A DNA stretch of 64,000 bases from Bacillus sp. FJAT-18017 (GCF_001278805.1 NZ_CP012602.1:2696001-2760000); one strand, 5' to 3'. Shown: positions 7,886 to 17,011, counted from the first letter of the stretch. Notes: a model not told the origin generated them from the letters alone. Translations and numbers: made by a program.

Positions 7886-8518
7886 ATGAAATTGAATGGG
7901 ACTTCACATGCAGTAATTGGATCTACAACAGGGTTTATCGTTGCGAATACAGTTCAAGCCTCTCCGTCTGCTACGCTTATATTAGTCGGCATGGGTGCGG
8001 TTTCGGGATTAATTCCTGATCTCGATATTGACGGGAAGCTTCGAGGGAGAATCACCTTGTCCCATAAGGTCATTCGTTTTTCAGCGATGATTATTGGCGT
8101 CCTCATGGTACTTTATAGTTTCTTTGAAAAAACAGCTGCCGAACTATGGCAAGGTGTTGGAATTGGACTTTTTATTCTCTTAATTGCCTCACTCATTAAA
8201 CAAAAACATATGTTGACCATTACCGGAATTGCAGTTCTCATAGGAGGACTGTCTTTAGAAGAACTGTGGCTGATATTGCTGGGGATTTACATAGTGATTG
8301 CTTCGTTTTCCTCCCACCGAAGCTATACGCATTCAATCCTTGGAGTAATTTTTTTCGGAATCATCGCTCACCATTTAGAGGCTTCGCTCGGAATCAAAGG
8401 TATTTTCTATACCTGTATAGGCGGCTATATTGGTCACCTGTTAGCCGATTTGAAACTACTGCCCTTCAATAAACGCGGGGTTAAACTTTTCTTGCCACTA
8501 TCATCTAAGGAAATATAG
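7886..8518 (+). CDS. Membrane-bound metal-dependent hydrolase (YdjM/DUF457 family)
   Basis: 210-aa integral membrane protein of the YdjM family. It has about five hydrophobic segments and the family metal-ligand pattern: His8 (TSHAVIG), Asp45 and Asp47 (PDLDID), His60, His144 and His149 (SHRSYTHS), His184 and Asp188 (GHLLAD). These residues suggest hydrolysis of a lipid or phosphoester at the membrane, though the reaction is not established for most members. TAGGAG precedes the ATG by four bases. It has its own terminator and no evident operon partner. Confidence 0.85.
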   Translation: MKLNGTSHAVIGSTTGFIVANTVQASPSATLILVGMGAVSGLIPDLDIDGKLRGRITLSHKVIRFSAMIIGVLMVLYSFFEKTAAELWQGVGIGLFILLIASLIKQKHMLTITGIAVLIGGLSLEELWLILLGIYIVIASFSSHRSYTHSILGVIFFGIIAHHLEASLGIKGIFYTCIGGYIGHLLADLKLLPFNKRGVKLFLPLSSKEI

Positions 8519-8541
8519 CTTAGCGTCTAAAAACACAGAGG

Positions 8542-8584
8542 TCCAACCAGGAAGTGCAGCAATCCTTCCTGATTGGATTTTTGT
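8542..8584 (+). terminator. Intrinsic terminator
   Basis: Stem TCCAA-CAGGAAG / CTTCCTG-TTGGA with one mismatch, followed by TTTTTG. It lies between convergent genes and ends the YdjM-type gene. Confidence 0.75.
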
Positions 8585-8588
8585 ATGG

Positions 8589-9110
8589 CTAAGATGGATT
8601 TAAAATCGGATCGAAATTTGTCCATTGATAAGTAAGCAATTGCAACAATTTCCCGTGAATTTCAATCGTCGTGGTCGTGTAGAGGGAAGCACCCAGTTTT
8701 TCATAAAAAAACTTGGATTTATTGTCTTCAAGTACTTCCACAAATACTGTCTGATAGCCGAGCTTAACAAAGGTTCTAAATAATGGATCAAGCAGGCTTC
8801 TTCCTATCCCCCGCCCCTGATAGTGCTCCAGAATGTAAATTGAGGTTACATCCCCGGAATGTTCAACTTCATTAGACACTCTTTTTCCGCCATCTGCAAA
8901 CCCAATAATCTGGCCTTCCTTTGTTTCCGCCACATAAACATAGTTATCAGACCTGGAAATATTATTCTTCCATAACTCTGTCCGCTTTTCATAAGAAAGA
9001 CTATCCAAATACTCGTCAGGGACAATATTTTTATAGGTCGTCCTCCAACAATTCACATGAACTCTAGCGATACCTTCAGCATCTTTAAGCTTTGCCTGCC
9101 TAATAATCAT
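8589..9110 (-). CDS. GNAT-family N-acetyltransferase
   Basis: 173-aa acetyltransferase starting MIIRQAKLKDAEGIARVHV, a typical GNAT opening. The acetyl-CoA loop is EHYQGRGIGRSLL (about 99-111) and the closing motif SKFFYEKLGAS is present. The ATG at 9110 is chosen because AAGGAG lies seven bases upstream, rather than a TTG ten codons earlier. Convergent with the YdjM-type gene. Substrate unknown. Confidence 0.85.
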   Translation of the reverse strand: MIIRQAKLKDAEGIARVHVNCWRTTYKNIVPDEYLDSLSYEKRTELWKNNISRSDNYVYVAETKEGQIIGFADGGKRVSNEVEHSGDVTSIYILEHYQGRGIGRSLLDPLFRTFVKLGYQTVFVEVLEDNKSKFFYEKLGASLYTTTTIEIHGKLLQLLTYQWTNFDPILNPS

Positions 9111-9459
9111 TCCTAATCTCCTTTGAGAACGATTATCCAAATAGGATACTTCAATCCTGGCCCATTAATTTACCTATACCACAAATTGTTTCTTCAGCCA
9201 TGGATCAACGTTTTGTATGATGTGTCCTCTTCTCCACCTATTATTTCTTATAGATTTCTTTACAAGAGATGGAACTCCTTCTTTTTAGCCTAATAATTCT
9301 TATGCTGCCAAAAGTCGTTGGGTGAATAGTCACATTATACGGCCCTGGTGATACTAGTCAGCAGATTTAGTTTATGTTAAACTCATATTATCATAATTTT
9401 CCAATAAATAACTTTTATGGTAGAACGCTCTATAAATTTAATAGAAATGAGGGAATTAA
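9111..9459 (+). other. Intergenic region, no gene seen
   Basis: About 350 AT-rich bases between a divergent GNAT gene and the Nudix gene. No frame with a ribosome site was found. It must hold both promoters; I could not pick one with confidence. Confidence 0.5.
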
Positions 9460-9891
9460 TTGGTTCAAACCACACGGAATATTTTTTCGCCGCCCAAACA
9501 TATAGTTTCCGCTGCTACCATTGTTATTAATGAACAAAATGAAATCTTGTTAATTAAGGGACCTAGAAGGGGTTGGGAAATGCCAGGCGGACAAGTAGAA
9601 GAAGGAGAGTCTTTAAAAGATGCTGCAATAAGAGAAACGAAAGAGGAATCTGGTATTGATATTGAGGTGCTGAACTTTTGCGGAGTATTCCAAAATGTGG
9701 ATCGCTCAATTTGTAATACCTTGTTTTTGGCTAAACCTATAGGCGGCCAATTGACGACTTCACCAGAAAGTTTGGAAGTAGGGTTTTTTCCTATTGAGCA
9801 AGCTCTGGAAATGGTAACTCACAAGAATTTCAGACAAAGAATCGAATACTGTTTGGATAAAAGCAAACAACCTTTTTACATAGAATTTTAA
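9460..9891 (+). CDS. Nudix hydrolase
   Basis: 143-aa hydrolase of nucleoside diphosphates linked to another group. The Nudix box is complete at about 46-68: GGQVEEG, then E, then AAIRETKEESGI, giving the Mg-binding REtkEE residues. The start is TTG, six bases after GAGGG. The C terminus (EQALEMVTHKNFRQRIEYC) fits the usual ADP-ribose/MutT-like fold. Substrate cannot be told from sequence. The VOC-family gene starts 48 bases downstream and is probably cotranscribed. Confidence 0.85.
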   Translation: MVQTTRNIFSPPKHIVSAATIVINEQNEILLIKGPRRGWEMPGGQVEEGESLKDAAIRETKEESGIDIEVLNFCGVFQNVDRSICNTLFLAKPIGGQLTTSPESLEVGFFPIEQALEMVTHKNFRQRIEYCLDKSKQPFYIEF

Positions 9892-9939
9892 AGATTTTAC
9901 CGTTTTGGAGGAGAAAATTAATTTAAGGAGAGCGATAAT

Positions 9940-10314
9940 ATGAACACTAATTTCATACAAAAGATAAATCAAATCGGGGTGCCTGTAAAAGACATAGATA
10001 GGGCAATAACTTTTTATAAAGAACTTGGATTACCACTACTTTTTTCAACAGATACAATGGCATTTTTTGATTGTAATGGAACCCGAATACTTCTAAGTTT
10101 GCCTGAGAAAGATGAGTATTCACAATCAAGCTCTGTTATATACTTTCAGGTTGCGAACATTAAAGAAACCTTCGAACAGTTCACTAATAATGGAGTAGAT
10201 TTTATTGGCGAACCTCATGTTGTAGCCAAAATTGGCGGAGTTGAAACCTGGATGACTTTCTTTAAAGATACAGAGGGCAATACCCATGCGTTTATAAGTG
10301 AAGTGGAAGTTTAA
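9940..10314 (+). CDS. VOC-family protein (glyoxalase/dioxygenase fold)
   Basis: 124-aa protein of the vicinal oxygen chelate superfamily, two beta-alpha-beta-beta-beta repeats. Family features are the opening INQIGVPVKDIDRAITFYKE and the closing MTFFKDTEGNTHAF. In this family His and Glu residues at the strand ends hold a metal; here the first position is Gln11 instead of the usual His, so metal binding may be altered or absent. AAGGAG precedes the ATG. Second gene of a likely pair with the Nudix hydrolase, ended by a strong terminator. Could be an antibiotic-resistance-like or lyase member. Confidence 0.8.
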   Translation: MNTNFIQKINQIGVPVKDIDRAITFYKELGLPLLFSTDTMAFFDCNGTRILLSLPEKDEYSQSSSVIYFQVANIKETFEQFTNNGVDFIGEPHVVAKIGGVETWMTFFKDTEGNTHAFISEVEV

Positions 10315-10320
10315 TCATCT

Positions 10321-10368
10321 GAACCAAGGAAACCTTATCAAATAAAGGTACTCTTGGTTCTTTTATTT
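10321..10368 (+). terminator. Intrinsic terminator
   Basis: Outer stem GAACCAAG / CTTGGTTC with inner pairing, followed by TTTTATTTATT, seven bases after the VOC gene stop. Confidence 0.8.
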
Positions 10369-10479
10369 ATTCATACAACCCCTCCTATACATTAAAATGG
10401 ATTTTTAAAATACTGTAACCCTCAACTTTGACACTTCTTATATAAAGAGTATACTCCAAACTTCTTCCATTCACCTGCC

Positions 10480-10530
10480 CGTTTGTTCAATTCGGAATTC
10501 AACAAAAAAGTGCGGAGATCTTTTCCGAAT
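10480..10530 (-). repeat. Dispersed terminator-like repeat, copy A
   Basis: On the minus strand a stem (TCCGCACTTTTTTGTTGAA region) is followed by TTTTTTGTTGAATT and a (C)AAACG-type end. The part TTCAACAAAAAAG preceded by GTTTGTTCAAT is shared with copies at 10968 and 28570. It sits about 80 bases past the end of the 88-aa membrane protein gene. The remainder of 10369-10608 holds nothing recognisable. Confidence 0.55.
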
Positions 10531-10608
10531 ATTTCCTTATAAAAGAGAATTCTACCACTTTAAACAGGTACTAAAAATGCACTTACCATACTTGAATGAT
10601 GTGTACTC

Positions 10609-10875
10609 CTATTTTTCTTTTTTATGATTATAATTAAGTAATAGTAATTCTGCTTCTATTTCTTCGTTTGATACAAATACTTCTTCTGCTTTTTTATTCT
10701 TACTTTCATTCTTACTCTTAGGAAATAACATTAAAATGCCCAAGATTAAGATTAATACAATTAATAATACAGAACCAGGATGGAGATGTTGATCTGCCGA
10801 CATAGCAAGTTGCAATAAAATTGATGCAGTAAGTAATGATAAACTAATTATTAAAAGTCCAAATAACCTGTACAT
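10609..10875 (-). CDS. Two-TM small membrane protein, unknown
   Basis: 88 residues: two hydrophobic segments at about 5-26 and 35-51, then a charged cytoplasmic tail rich in Lys and Glu (PKSKNESKNKKAEEVF). AGGAGTGG lies four bases ahead of the ATG. No family recognised. It forms a single-gene unit. Confidence 0.65.
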   Translation of the reverse strand: MYRLFGLLIISLSLLTASILLQLAMSADQHLHPGSVLLIVLILILGILMLFPKSKNESKNKKAEEVFVSNEEIEAELLLLNYNHKKEK

Positions 10876-10967
10876 AAAACCACTCCTATTTAATCTTGGT
10901 TACAACAAAGTTGTTACTGAAAATTATTCTACATAAAAATTAGTTTTCCTTTACAGAAATGCTCCCC

Positions 10968-11027
10968 CGTTTGTACAATAAGAAATTCAACAAAAAAGGT
11001 GCCTAATCCTTCATGGATCATTGCACC
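10968..11027 (-). repeat. Dispersed terminator-like repeat, copy B
   Basis: On the minus strand, stem GGTGC...GCACC enclosing ATGATCCATGAAGGATTA is followed by TTTTTTGTTGAATTTCTTAT. Same organisation as copies A and C. It lies about 190 bases past the polysaccharide deacetylase stop. The rest of the 10876-11215 gap shows no gene. Confidence 0.65.
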
Positions 11028-11215
11028 GGCAACGTTAAGTTTTTCTTTTCTAAATCTGATAAATGCCTATTTTTAATACTTGAACCCTTTACTCATTATA
11101 GAGAGATTTATGGTCAAGGGGACTTCAATAACTGGCGTCCCCGGTTAAAAAAGTGGTCATAAGGCAGCAGTGTCTAGAAGGCATTCTTGGGTTTGGGGCA
11201 CGTTGATTAATACAT

Positions 11216-11956
11216 TTATCGGTCAGTTTCCACAAGTTTTGCAAACTCCTCAAGAGTCGTGGAGTATTTTACATATGTTCTCGGCAGCAAGAACAGCTCG
11301 TCTTTCACGCCCTTATGTAAAAATGGACCAGGAGTGGTCGTCAATCCATACTTGTAGTACTTCTTCGTCTCCTGCACGACTTTGTTATTAAAATTTCCAT
11401 ATGGATACGCCAAAGCAATGACAGGTTTTCTTGTGATATTTTGGAGTTTATCCCGGGAAGCCTTTAATTCATAATCGATATTACTCATTTTCGTCAAATC
11501 AGGATGTGTAACCGTATGAGACTGGATGGAGATCATACCTGAGTCCGACAGCATCTTTAACTCTGCGGCTGATAACCGATTTGACCGACCGATAAAGTCT
11601 GCCGGGATAAAAAAAGTGGCGGCTGGCTTAAATTTATTGTCCCTCAGCTTCTGAAAAATTGAATAAACAGTCAAATTGTTTTTATAACCATCATCAAAGG
11701 TGAGGAAAATTGGTTTATTTACTTTACCAATATCCTGCCACCGCTCAAAAGTTAATAAGGTAAAGCCATTTTTCTTTAAATAAATCATTTGCTTCTCAAA
11801 ATTTTCCGGCGTGACATATAACTCCTTTGAGCCATGCCCTTTATACTCATCTATTGAATGATAAATTAATATTGGAACCTTTTGCTGGGCAGAAGTATGT
11901 CCCGGAACCATGAAGAAAAGAAAACTTATCAAAAAAAGAAAGATACCCTTTTTCAT
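11216..11956 (-). CDS. Secreted polysaccharide deacetylase
   Basis: 246-aa carbohydrate esterase family 4 enzyme that removes acetyl groups from a cell-surface or extracellular polysaccharide. A signal peptide spans about residues 1-23 (core FLFLISFLFFMVPG, cleavage near TSAQQ). The NodB domain shows the metal/catalytic motif FLTFDDGYKNN at about 82-92, SHTVTHPD as the HxxxH metal site and AYPYGNFN as the later motif. Opening PILIYHSID is typical of IcaB/PgaB-like and YxkH-like enzymes. The ATG at 11956 follows AGGAGAG. Substrate not determined. Confidence 0.88.
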   Translation of the reverse strand: MKKGIFLFLISFLFFMVPGHTSAQQKVPILIYHSIDEYKGHGSKELYVTPENFEKQMIYLKKNGFTLLTFERWQDIGKVNKPIFLTFDDGYKNNLTVYSIFQKLRDNKFKPAATFFIPADFIGRSNRLSAAELKMLSDSGMISIQSHTVTHPDLTKMSNIDYELKASRDKLQNITRKPVIALAYPYGNFNNKVVQETKKYYKYGLTTTPGPFLHKGVKDELFLLPRTYVKYSTTLEEFAKLVETDR

Positions 11957-12023
11957 GAAAACTCTCCTATTTTCGTTTCTTCTATTGTTCCTCAAACTTC
12001 CAATTATATAGAGAAAGCCTTAA

Positions 12024-12057
12024 ATAAAAAATGCAGCAATCCCGCGGGATCACTGCA
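12024..12057 (-). terminator. Intrinsic terminator of the ABC exporter operon
   Basis: Minus-strand stem TGCAG-GATCCCGCGGGAT-CTGCA followed by TTTTTTATTT, ten bases past the permease stop. Confidence 0.85.
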
Positions 12058-12066
12058 CTCCATTTC

Positions 12067-13011
12067 TTATATACTAACGTCCCTTTTTTGGAAAATGGTA
12101 AAGGTTAGCACCATGAAAACAATATAGTACACAGACAGCGTGAGGATTGATACTGGAAGTGTGACATCTTCCAAAATTTTGTCCTGCAGTGCATAGACGG
12201 TTAAATCCAGGTGTGGGAAAATCAAATATTTAGCCCATGTATATTTTTCCGCCAGCATAACAATCAGCCCGCCAAGTGTTGAAGACACAAACAAAACGAA
12301 GATCCCGATTCCAACTGCTAATGCCTGGCTCCTAAATAAAGTCGATAGCATGAACGAGATGGTGATGACAATTAAAAGACTTGGTAAGTAATAGAGTACC
12401 TTCAAGAAAAATTGTGGTCCTAGCTCGGCAATCTTTTGTCCTTCAAGAGTCATTTCAACAAATTTAGCACCGAAATCCCCGCTTCCAAAGAGAATCGTGC
12501 CGACCAGAAAACCTGAAACGATAAGTGTTGCCAACAATAGAATTGAATAGATGATTAACGAAATATATTTCGATAATAGAATCGCCCAGCGTCCATGCGG
12601 CCGGATAAGCAGCTGTTTGATCGTACCATCCGCGAATTCCGCTGATACACTGGCACTGCTTACAATAACCGCGAACAATGTGACCAGCATGCTTACCCCA
12701 ATAACTGTCTGATTCATAAAATGCCAATTGCTCATCGCGGTCGGATTGATGTTCTCATCAAGATAAAGCTGCTCTCGTTCAATCGCTTGAACGATCCATT
12801 CCTTCTCTTCCGCCGGTGCTTCTTCTAAATCCTTTTGCATCTGGTTAACACTCGCCTGTGTGTCCTCGCGCCAATTTTCATTCGGTTCCCCGCTAAAATT
12901 ATTCTGAAGAATTCCAGCCGCTATCACCGCGATCAGGATAATCAACATATAAATCCAGCTAGACTTTTTGCCGAACAGTTTCATTAATTCATTTTTAATT
13001 AGCAACAACAC
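12067..13011 (-). CDS. ABC-2 type transporter permease
   Basis: 314-aa integral membrane subunit. A first membrane segment at about 17-35 is followed by a large extracytoplasmic loop rich in Glu/Gln (about 40-90), then five hydrophobic segments, the arrangement of BcrB/NatB-like ABC-2 permeases. The start is GTG at 13011, nine bases after AGGAGG, and the reading frame overlaps the upstream ATPase gene by 17 bases, so translation is coupled. With its partner it forms a two-gene exporter; substrate unknown, with drug or peptide export typical of the family. Confidence 0.88.
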   Translation of the reverse strand: MLLLIKNELMKLFGKKSSWIYMLIILIAVIAAGILQNNFSGEPNENWREDTQASVNQMQKDLEEAPAEEKEWIVQAIEREQLYLDENINPTAMSNWHFMNQTVIGVSMLVTLFAVIVSSASVSAEFADGTIKQLLIRPHGRWAILLSKYISLIIYSILLLATLIVSGFLVGTILFGSGDFGAKFVEMTLEGQKIAELGPQFFLKVLYYLPSLLIVITISFMLSTLFRSQALAVGIGIFVLFVSSTLGGLIVMLAEKYTWAKYLIFPHLDLTVYALQDKILEDVTLPVSILTLSVYYIVFMVLTFTIFQKRDVSI

Positions 13012-13948
13012 GTGACTGTACCTCCTGTTTTTCTTTGCCTGTCAATTCCAGGAACCGATCCTCTAGCGAAGTGGCAACAGGACTAATCGCATATACACTG
13101 ATTTGATTTTTTACCAATAATTGATTTGCCGTTGCAATGCCTTCCCTATCGAGGTTTATCGTGAATAGGTCTGTGCTGATTGTCTTCAATTCGCTGCCAA
13201 TGCTTTGTTCCCTCAGCACCTTCATAGCCAATTCAAGGTCGCTCACCTCAAATGAAACCGTCATGCTTTGGTCAGCTTTATCATTCAACTGATTGATTGC
13301 AGAAATATGTATTAATTTGCCGCGTTCAATAATCGCAAATCGATCACACATTAGTTCCATTTCAGACAATAAATGCGAAGAAACGAGTACGGAAATGCCT
13401 TCTTTTGCAAGGGTTCGCAAATAATCCCTGAATTCGCGGATTCCCTGAGGATCGAGCCCGTTTGTAGGCTCATCCAAAATCAATAGGCTTGGAGAATGCA
13501 GCAAAGCTTGGGCGACTCCTAAACGCTGCCGCATGCCAAGAGAATAAGTTTTAACCTTCTGATGGATAGCATCTTCAAGACCAGCAACACGGACTACCTC
13601 TTTAATTTGGTCTTCGGTTATTTTTTCCTTCGCCATATTTGCATAGTGCTTAAGGTTCTTATAGCCACTTAAATATTTATAGAATTCCGGGTTTTCAACA
13701 ATCGCACCCATTTCGCTCATTGATTCTTTAAATTGGCTATCGAGATTATATCCGTTTATAATCACATTACCTTTCGTGCGGCCAATCAGGCTAACGATCA
13801 TTCGAATAATCGTCGTCTTGCCCGCTCCATTTGGCCCGAGCAACCCGAAGATTTCGCCTTTTTCAACAGAGAAGCTAACATCGTCCACTATCAGCTTATT
13901 CTTGATTTTTTTGGTTAACGATTGCACTTCTAGTGCTTTTCCCGCCAT
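12995..13948 (-). CDS. ABC transporter ATP-binding protein
   Basis: 317-aa ATPase of the BcrA/drug-exporter branch. Walker A is GLLGPNGAGKTT (about 35-46), the Q loop region lies near 80-90, the signature is SLGMRQRLGVAQ (about 136-147) and Walker B is LLILDEPTNGLDP (about 155-167), followed by the switch His in SSHLLSEME. The C-terminal 90 residues form the usual accessory domain. GAGGGAG precedes the ATG. It powers the overlapping permease. No two-component or GntR regulator gene is beside it. Confidence 0.92.
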   Translation of the reverse strand: MAGKALEVQSLTKKIKNKLIVDDVSFSVEKGEIFGLLGPNGAGKTTIIRMIVSLIGRTKGNVIINGYNLDSQFKESMSEMGAIVENPEFYKYLSGYKNLKHYANMAKEKITEDQIKEVVRVAGLEDAIHQKVKTYSLGMRQRLGVAQALLHSPSLLILDEPTNGLDPQGIREFRDYLRTLAKEGISVLVSSHLLSEMELMCDRFAIIERGKLIHISAINQLNDKADQSMTVSFEVSDLELAMKVLREQSIGSELKTISTDLFTINLDREGIATANQLLVKNQISVYAISPVATSLEDRFLELTGKEKQEVQSRVVAN

Positions 13949-14130
13949 TCTCTCTCCCTCTTTCTAAAAATAGTAACCCTATTACCATTGTAAACCAATT
14001 CTTGATGTCTTCATTGTAAAAATAGTGTAAAGAAAATTTCCTATTCCTGTGTAATTTTACACAAAGTTTTGATTGTTGTCACTAGTATTTTCCAAATATT
14101 ATAAATTTCTTAAAACCACATGGTCATAGC

Positions 14131-14156
14131 AAAAAAGCCCCCCAATGTTGGGCAGC
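14131..14156 (-). terminator. Intrinsic terminator
   Basis: Minus-strand stem GCTGCCCAA / TTGGGGGGC followed by six T; 20 bases past the stop of the DUF3221-type lipoprotein gene. Confidence 0.8.
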
Positions 14157-14175
14157 TTTTAATATATGTTCCATC

Positions 14176-14913
14176 TTACTTCAGCGGTACCCGTGTATCG
14201 ATCCCACTTTGGGTAATTGAAACACTCTCCAATTTCATGAATTGGTCGTTATCAACCTTAAATACAAACGTCCTAGGAGTAGCATCAGCAGTACAATTAC
14301 CACCTGGTTCAACAAGAGTTACATTGAATGATTTCTTACCGGCTGAGATGCCACTCTCCACGTTGGTATAAGGACAGCTTCCAGATTCTTGGACCCCAAT
14401 GAAAAGTACAACTTCTTCATCAAAATTAATCTCAGGAAGGCCCGTTTCTAGACCATAAAGATGCCATAAATCTTTAAATTCAGAAGAGTTATCTGCATTC
14501 TTCACTAAATATTGATGAAAAGGTGCGGTTTTTCGCTTGAATGCAAGTTCTGAAAAGCTGTCAGGCAATGTTTTTTCACTGGCGATCAAATGATTAAGTT
14601 CAGATTGTGGTGTCGAGATAATCTCAATATTCAAGGCTGTAGCTTGCGCTGGATAAGATTCCCGTATCGCTCCCTCGGTCCAAACCACGATTTCTTGCCC
14701 CACTTGGAATCTTTCCATGCTATCTGGTTTTTTCACTGAAACCCATACCAGCCCATTGGTTTCATCATCCATTAACACCGCATTCCCAGCCTGATCTATT
14801 TCAGTAATCAGACCTTTTAAATCAAATGCCCCCACTTCCTCCGAATCTGAACCATCACCAGAACTATTGCAGCCAACTAGCATGAAACATAAGGCTATAA
14901 TCAACCGTTTCAT
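14176..14913 (-). CDS. Lipoprotein with DUF3221-like domain
   Basis: 245-aa lipoprotein: signal with lipobox LVGC, Cys15 lipidated, then a Gly/Ser/Asp-rich linker. Residues about 30-98 (LKGLITEIDQAGNAVLM to ATALNIEII) match the OB-like DUF3221 domain of YobA-type Bacillus proteins. Residues about 120-240 form a second domain with two cysteines (ESGSCPY and GGNCTAD) that probably pair outside the cell. GGGGGAGC precedes the ATG. Single-gene unit with its own terminator. Function unknown; surface-exposed. Confidence 0.75.
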   Translation of the reverse strand: MKRLIIALCFMLVGCNSSGDGSDSEEVGAFDLKGLITEIDQAGNAVLMDDETNGLVWVSVKKPDSMERFQVGQEIVVWTEGAIRESYPAQATALNIEIISTPQSELNHLIASEKTLPDSFSELAFKRKTAPFHQYLVKNADNSSEFKDLWHLYGLETGLPEINFDEEVVLFIGVQESGSCPYTNVESGISAGKKSFNVTLVEPGGNCTADATPRTFVFKVDNDQFMKLESVSITQSGIDTRVPLK

Positions 14914-14945
14914 TAAGCTCCCCCCTTAATCCCGTTCATTTTTAG

Positions 14946-14977
14946 AAAAAAAGCATGAATCCTTCCTGGATCCATGC
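14946..14977 (-). terminator. Terminator of the frameshifted GNAT gene
   Basis: Minus-strand stem GCATGGATCC / GGATTCATGC followed by seven T. It lies just past the true stop at 14988 of the acetyltransferase read across its frameshift, which supports that longer reading. Its loop GGATCC-AGGAAG-GATT resembles the other dispersed stem-loops. Confidence 0.8.
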
Positions 14978-14987
14978 AGAAAACGGT

Positions 14988-15511
14988 TCATGCTTCGTTG
15001 CGCTCTAAATAAAAGTACAACTCATTTCCTTTTTTATACTTCTCGTCCACTACAAAGCCTAACTTCTGAAGGAGTTGAGTGGACTTCTGGTTATTTTCAT
15101 CCACAGTCGCATCAATAATATCGAGTTTCATTCCCTGAAAGCCGAATGAAATAGCTTTTTCATAGCCTCAACCATAAATCCATTTCCCCAATATCGTTTC
15201 GATAAGTAATAGACAACTTCCGGTTTTGCAACTCCGCCTTGACCGCGCAAATAGTGAAATCCAACCGTTCCAATTAAGCTTTTACTGGCCTTTTCAAAAA
15301 TTCCCCACCTGCATCCCGCATCATCCAAATGAAACTGGATAATTCCCTTGGCTTCCTTCAAGTCCTTGCAAGGCTCAATGTCCATGAATCTGGTAACATC
15401 CCTATCTGAAAAATGCTCAAAAACCGCACCGCAATCATCAAGTGTCAAAATTCTTAGGGTAAGCCTTTCCGTTTCCAGAGAAGGATAACCCACATCATTT
15501 TTTATGGCCAA
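14988..15511 (-). pseudogene. GNAT acetyltransferase gene with a frameshift
   Basis: RimJ/L-type acetyltransferase starting at TTG (15511), six bases after AGGGGA. The first frame covers 127 residues, including PEVVYYLSKRYWGNGFMVEA with the acetyl-CoA loop, and stops at 15128. The expected C-terminal part continues in another frame (MKLDIIDATVDENNQKS, QLLQKLGFVVDEK) to a stop at 14988. The junction reads GAATGAAA where GAAATGAAA would restore one frame, so one A seems lost. Restored length is about 174 residues, normal for the family. This is a recent mutation or a sequencing error. Confidence 0.75.
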
Positions 15512-15591
15512 TTTGAATCCCCTTTAGTAAAAATCTGTTTGTATTTACAGATTCAACATCATGTCAGGGTTTTCCTTCTCGTTTTCATTGC

Positions 15592-16368
15592 TCATAAATC
15601 GAAATAGTCCTTCGCCAGTTCCTTAAATTGCTCTTCAGTTATCTCCTTTTTCTGAACCTTTCCATCGTTCCATTCCGTGAACGTCCCTTCCGTCAACGTC
15701 ACATTTCCCCTATCAGTAAGCCTGGTAACAAGCGGCTTTTTATTAAAAGCGGATGCCGGGTGCTCGGCAATAACCTTCTGCACTTCATTCAAAGCCCGAA
15801 CCTCCAGCAGCCTCTCTCTTGTATTAAAGGCATAACCAACCTTCCATTCCTGATCCTTATGTTTTAGCTTCATATAAAGAAGAAAATCGCCAAATTCCGT
15901 TTCAGCACGTTCAACCCGGAACTCCCCAGTAACCGACGACACCGTCTCCCCGCTCAAAGGAACAGGCTTTAGTGCCAGGTTCCCGCCAAAGCCTCCATCA
16001 ACGAGGTATTCCTTCCCCTCATGAGAAAGCAGAATCGCCACATGTGTCATACCGGTACCGCTCCACCGCTGCCCGGAATGATCATACACAATCCCGCGAA
16101 CCATCCAAACCTTAAAGCCATTTTCTTTTAAAAAAAGGAACAATAGCGGATTCAGCTCATAACAAAGCCCGCCTTCGCTCAGCCCCAAAATCTTAGTTGC
16201 CAAATGTTCCTCAGTTAAATCCTTTGTCCGTCCTTCAACAATGTTCAAATTTTCAAAAGGAATGGTTGCTGCCATCCCCTTCAGAACCTTATCTAAATGT
16301 TCAAATGTAATTTTTTCATCAAGCGGGAAATCGATTCTTTTTCGAAAGAAAATGTTTATGTTAATCAT
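15592..16368 (-). CDS. nat: Arylamine N-acetyltransferase
   Basis: 258-aa cysteine transferase that moves acetyl from acetyl-CoA to arylamines, hydrazines or related amines. The catalytic triad is fully visible: Cys69 in GGLCYELN, His109 in THVAIL and Asp124 in LVDGGFGG, at nearly the same spacing as characterised bacterial NATs. GGAAGGTG lies ahead of the ATG. It is a single-gene unit 80 bases downstream... of a long non-coding region. Length normal. Confidence 0.92.
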   Translation of the reverse strand: MININIFFRKRIDFPLDEKITFEHLDKVLKGMAATIPFENLNIVEGRTKDLTEEHLATKILGLSEGGLCYELNPLLFLFLKENGFKVWMVRGIVYDHSGQRWSGTGMTHVAILLSHEGKEYLVDGGFGGNLALKPVPLSGETVSSVTGEFRVERAETEFGDFLLYMKLKHKDQEWKVGYAFNTRERLLEVRALNEVQKVIAEHPASAFNKKPLVTRLTDRGNVTLTEGTFTEWNDGKVQKKEITEEQFKELAKDYFDL

Positions 16369-16488
16369 AGTGCACCTTCCTAGCTGTTGTTAGGTTTACT
16401 CTGGAAAAGTCCCAGCCCTTTTAATTGATTGTAACATGTTAACCATTCTTTACTAATTCCCACCTTCTCCCCGAAGGACACACATTAC

Positions 16489-16823
16489 ATCCACTAAAAG
16501 GGGTTTCGTGGATAAATCTCCTTCCGAGAACACACGATTAATCCACTATAAGGGGTTTCGTGCATGAATTTTCATTCGCTTGGGAGTGTTAACGCCAATC
16601 CACTGTGACTGAATGGTGAATAGTTTCGAAATATGTTTCGTAGAGGGTGAAAAAATCTGTGAAGAAGGGGAAATCTAGTTCGTACAGGGGGAAAAAAGTG
16701 TGAAAACGGTCGAAATAATTTCCAAACAGGAATGACGAATTCTATTTACGATTAGTGATGGATTGCACGATAATAATTGAATTTCCTTCCAAAAACACCC
16801 GATTAATCCACTAAAAGGGGTTC
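16489..16823 (+). repeat. Three copies of a short interspersed direct repeat
   Basis: The core ATCCACTAAAAGGGGTTTCG occurs at about 16489, 16541 and 16805 (second with one change, third missing one T). Copies two and three also share the preceding ACACnCGATTA. The whole 16369-17011 gap carries no convincing gene; between copies two and three there are loosely related GTGAA-AATnGTGAAGA segments. Confidence 0.7.
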
Positions 16824-17011
16824 GGCTGTGGTTAGCTGTTTTTCCATCCCGAGTATGGCTTGACTTATCACTGACGGTTTTTAGTACCTAGCAAAGGTAC
16901 CCTTTGAATTTAATTCTGTAGCATAATCGTTTGCCCTCTGCGCATTATGAACACGCAGCAAGCAAATGCAAACAGGAAAACCTTTTTAGACGTAGGACCT
17001 TGATTATTTTC

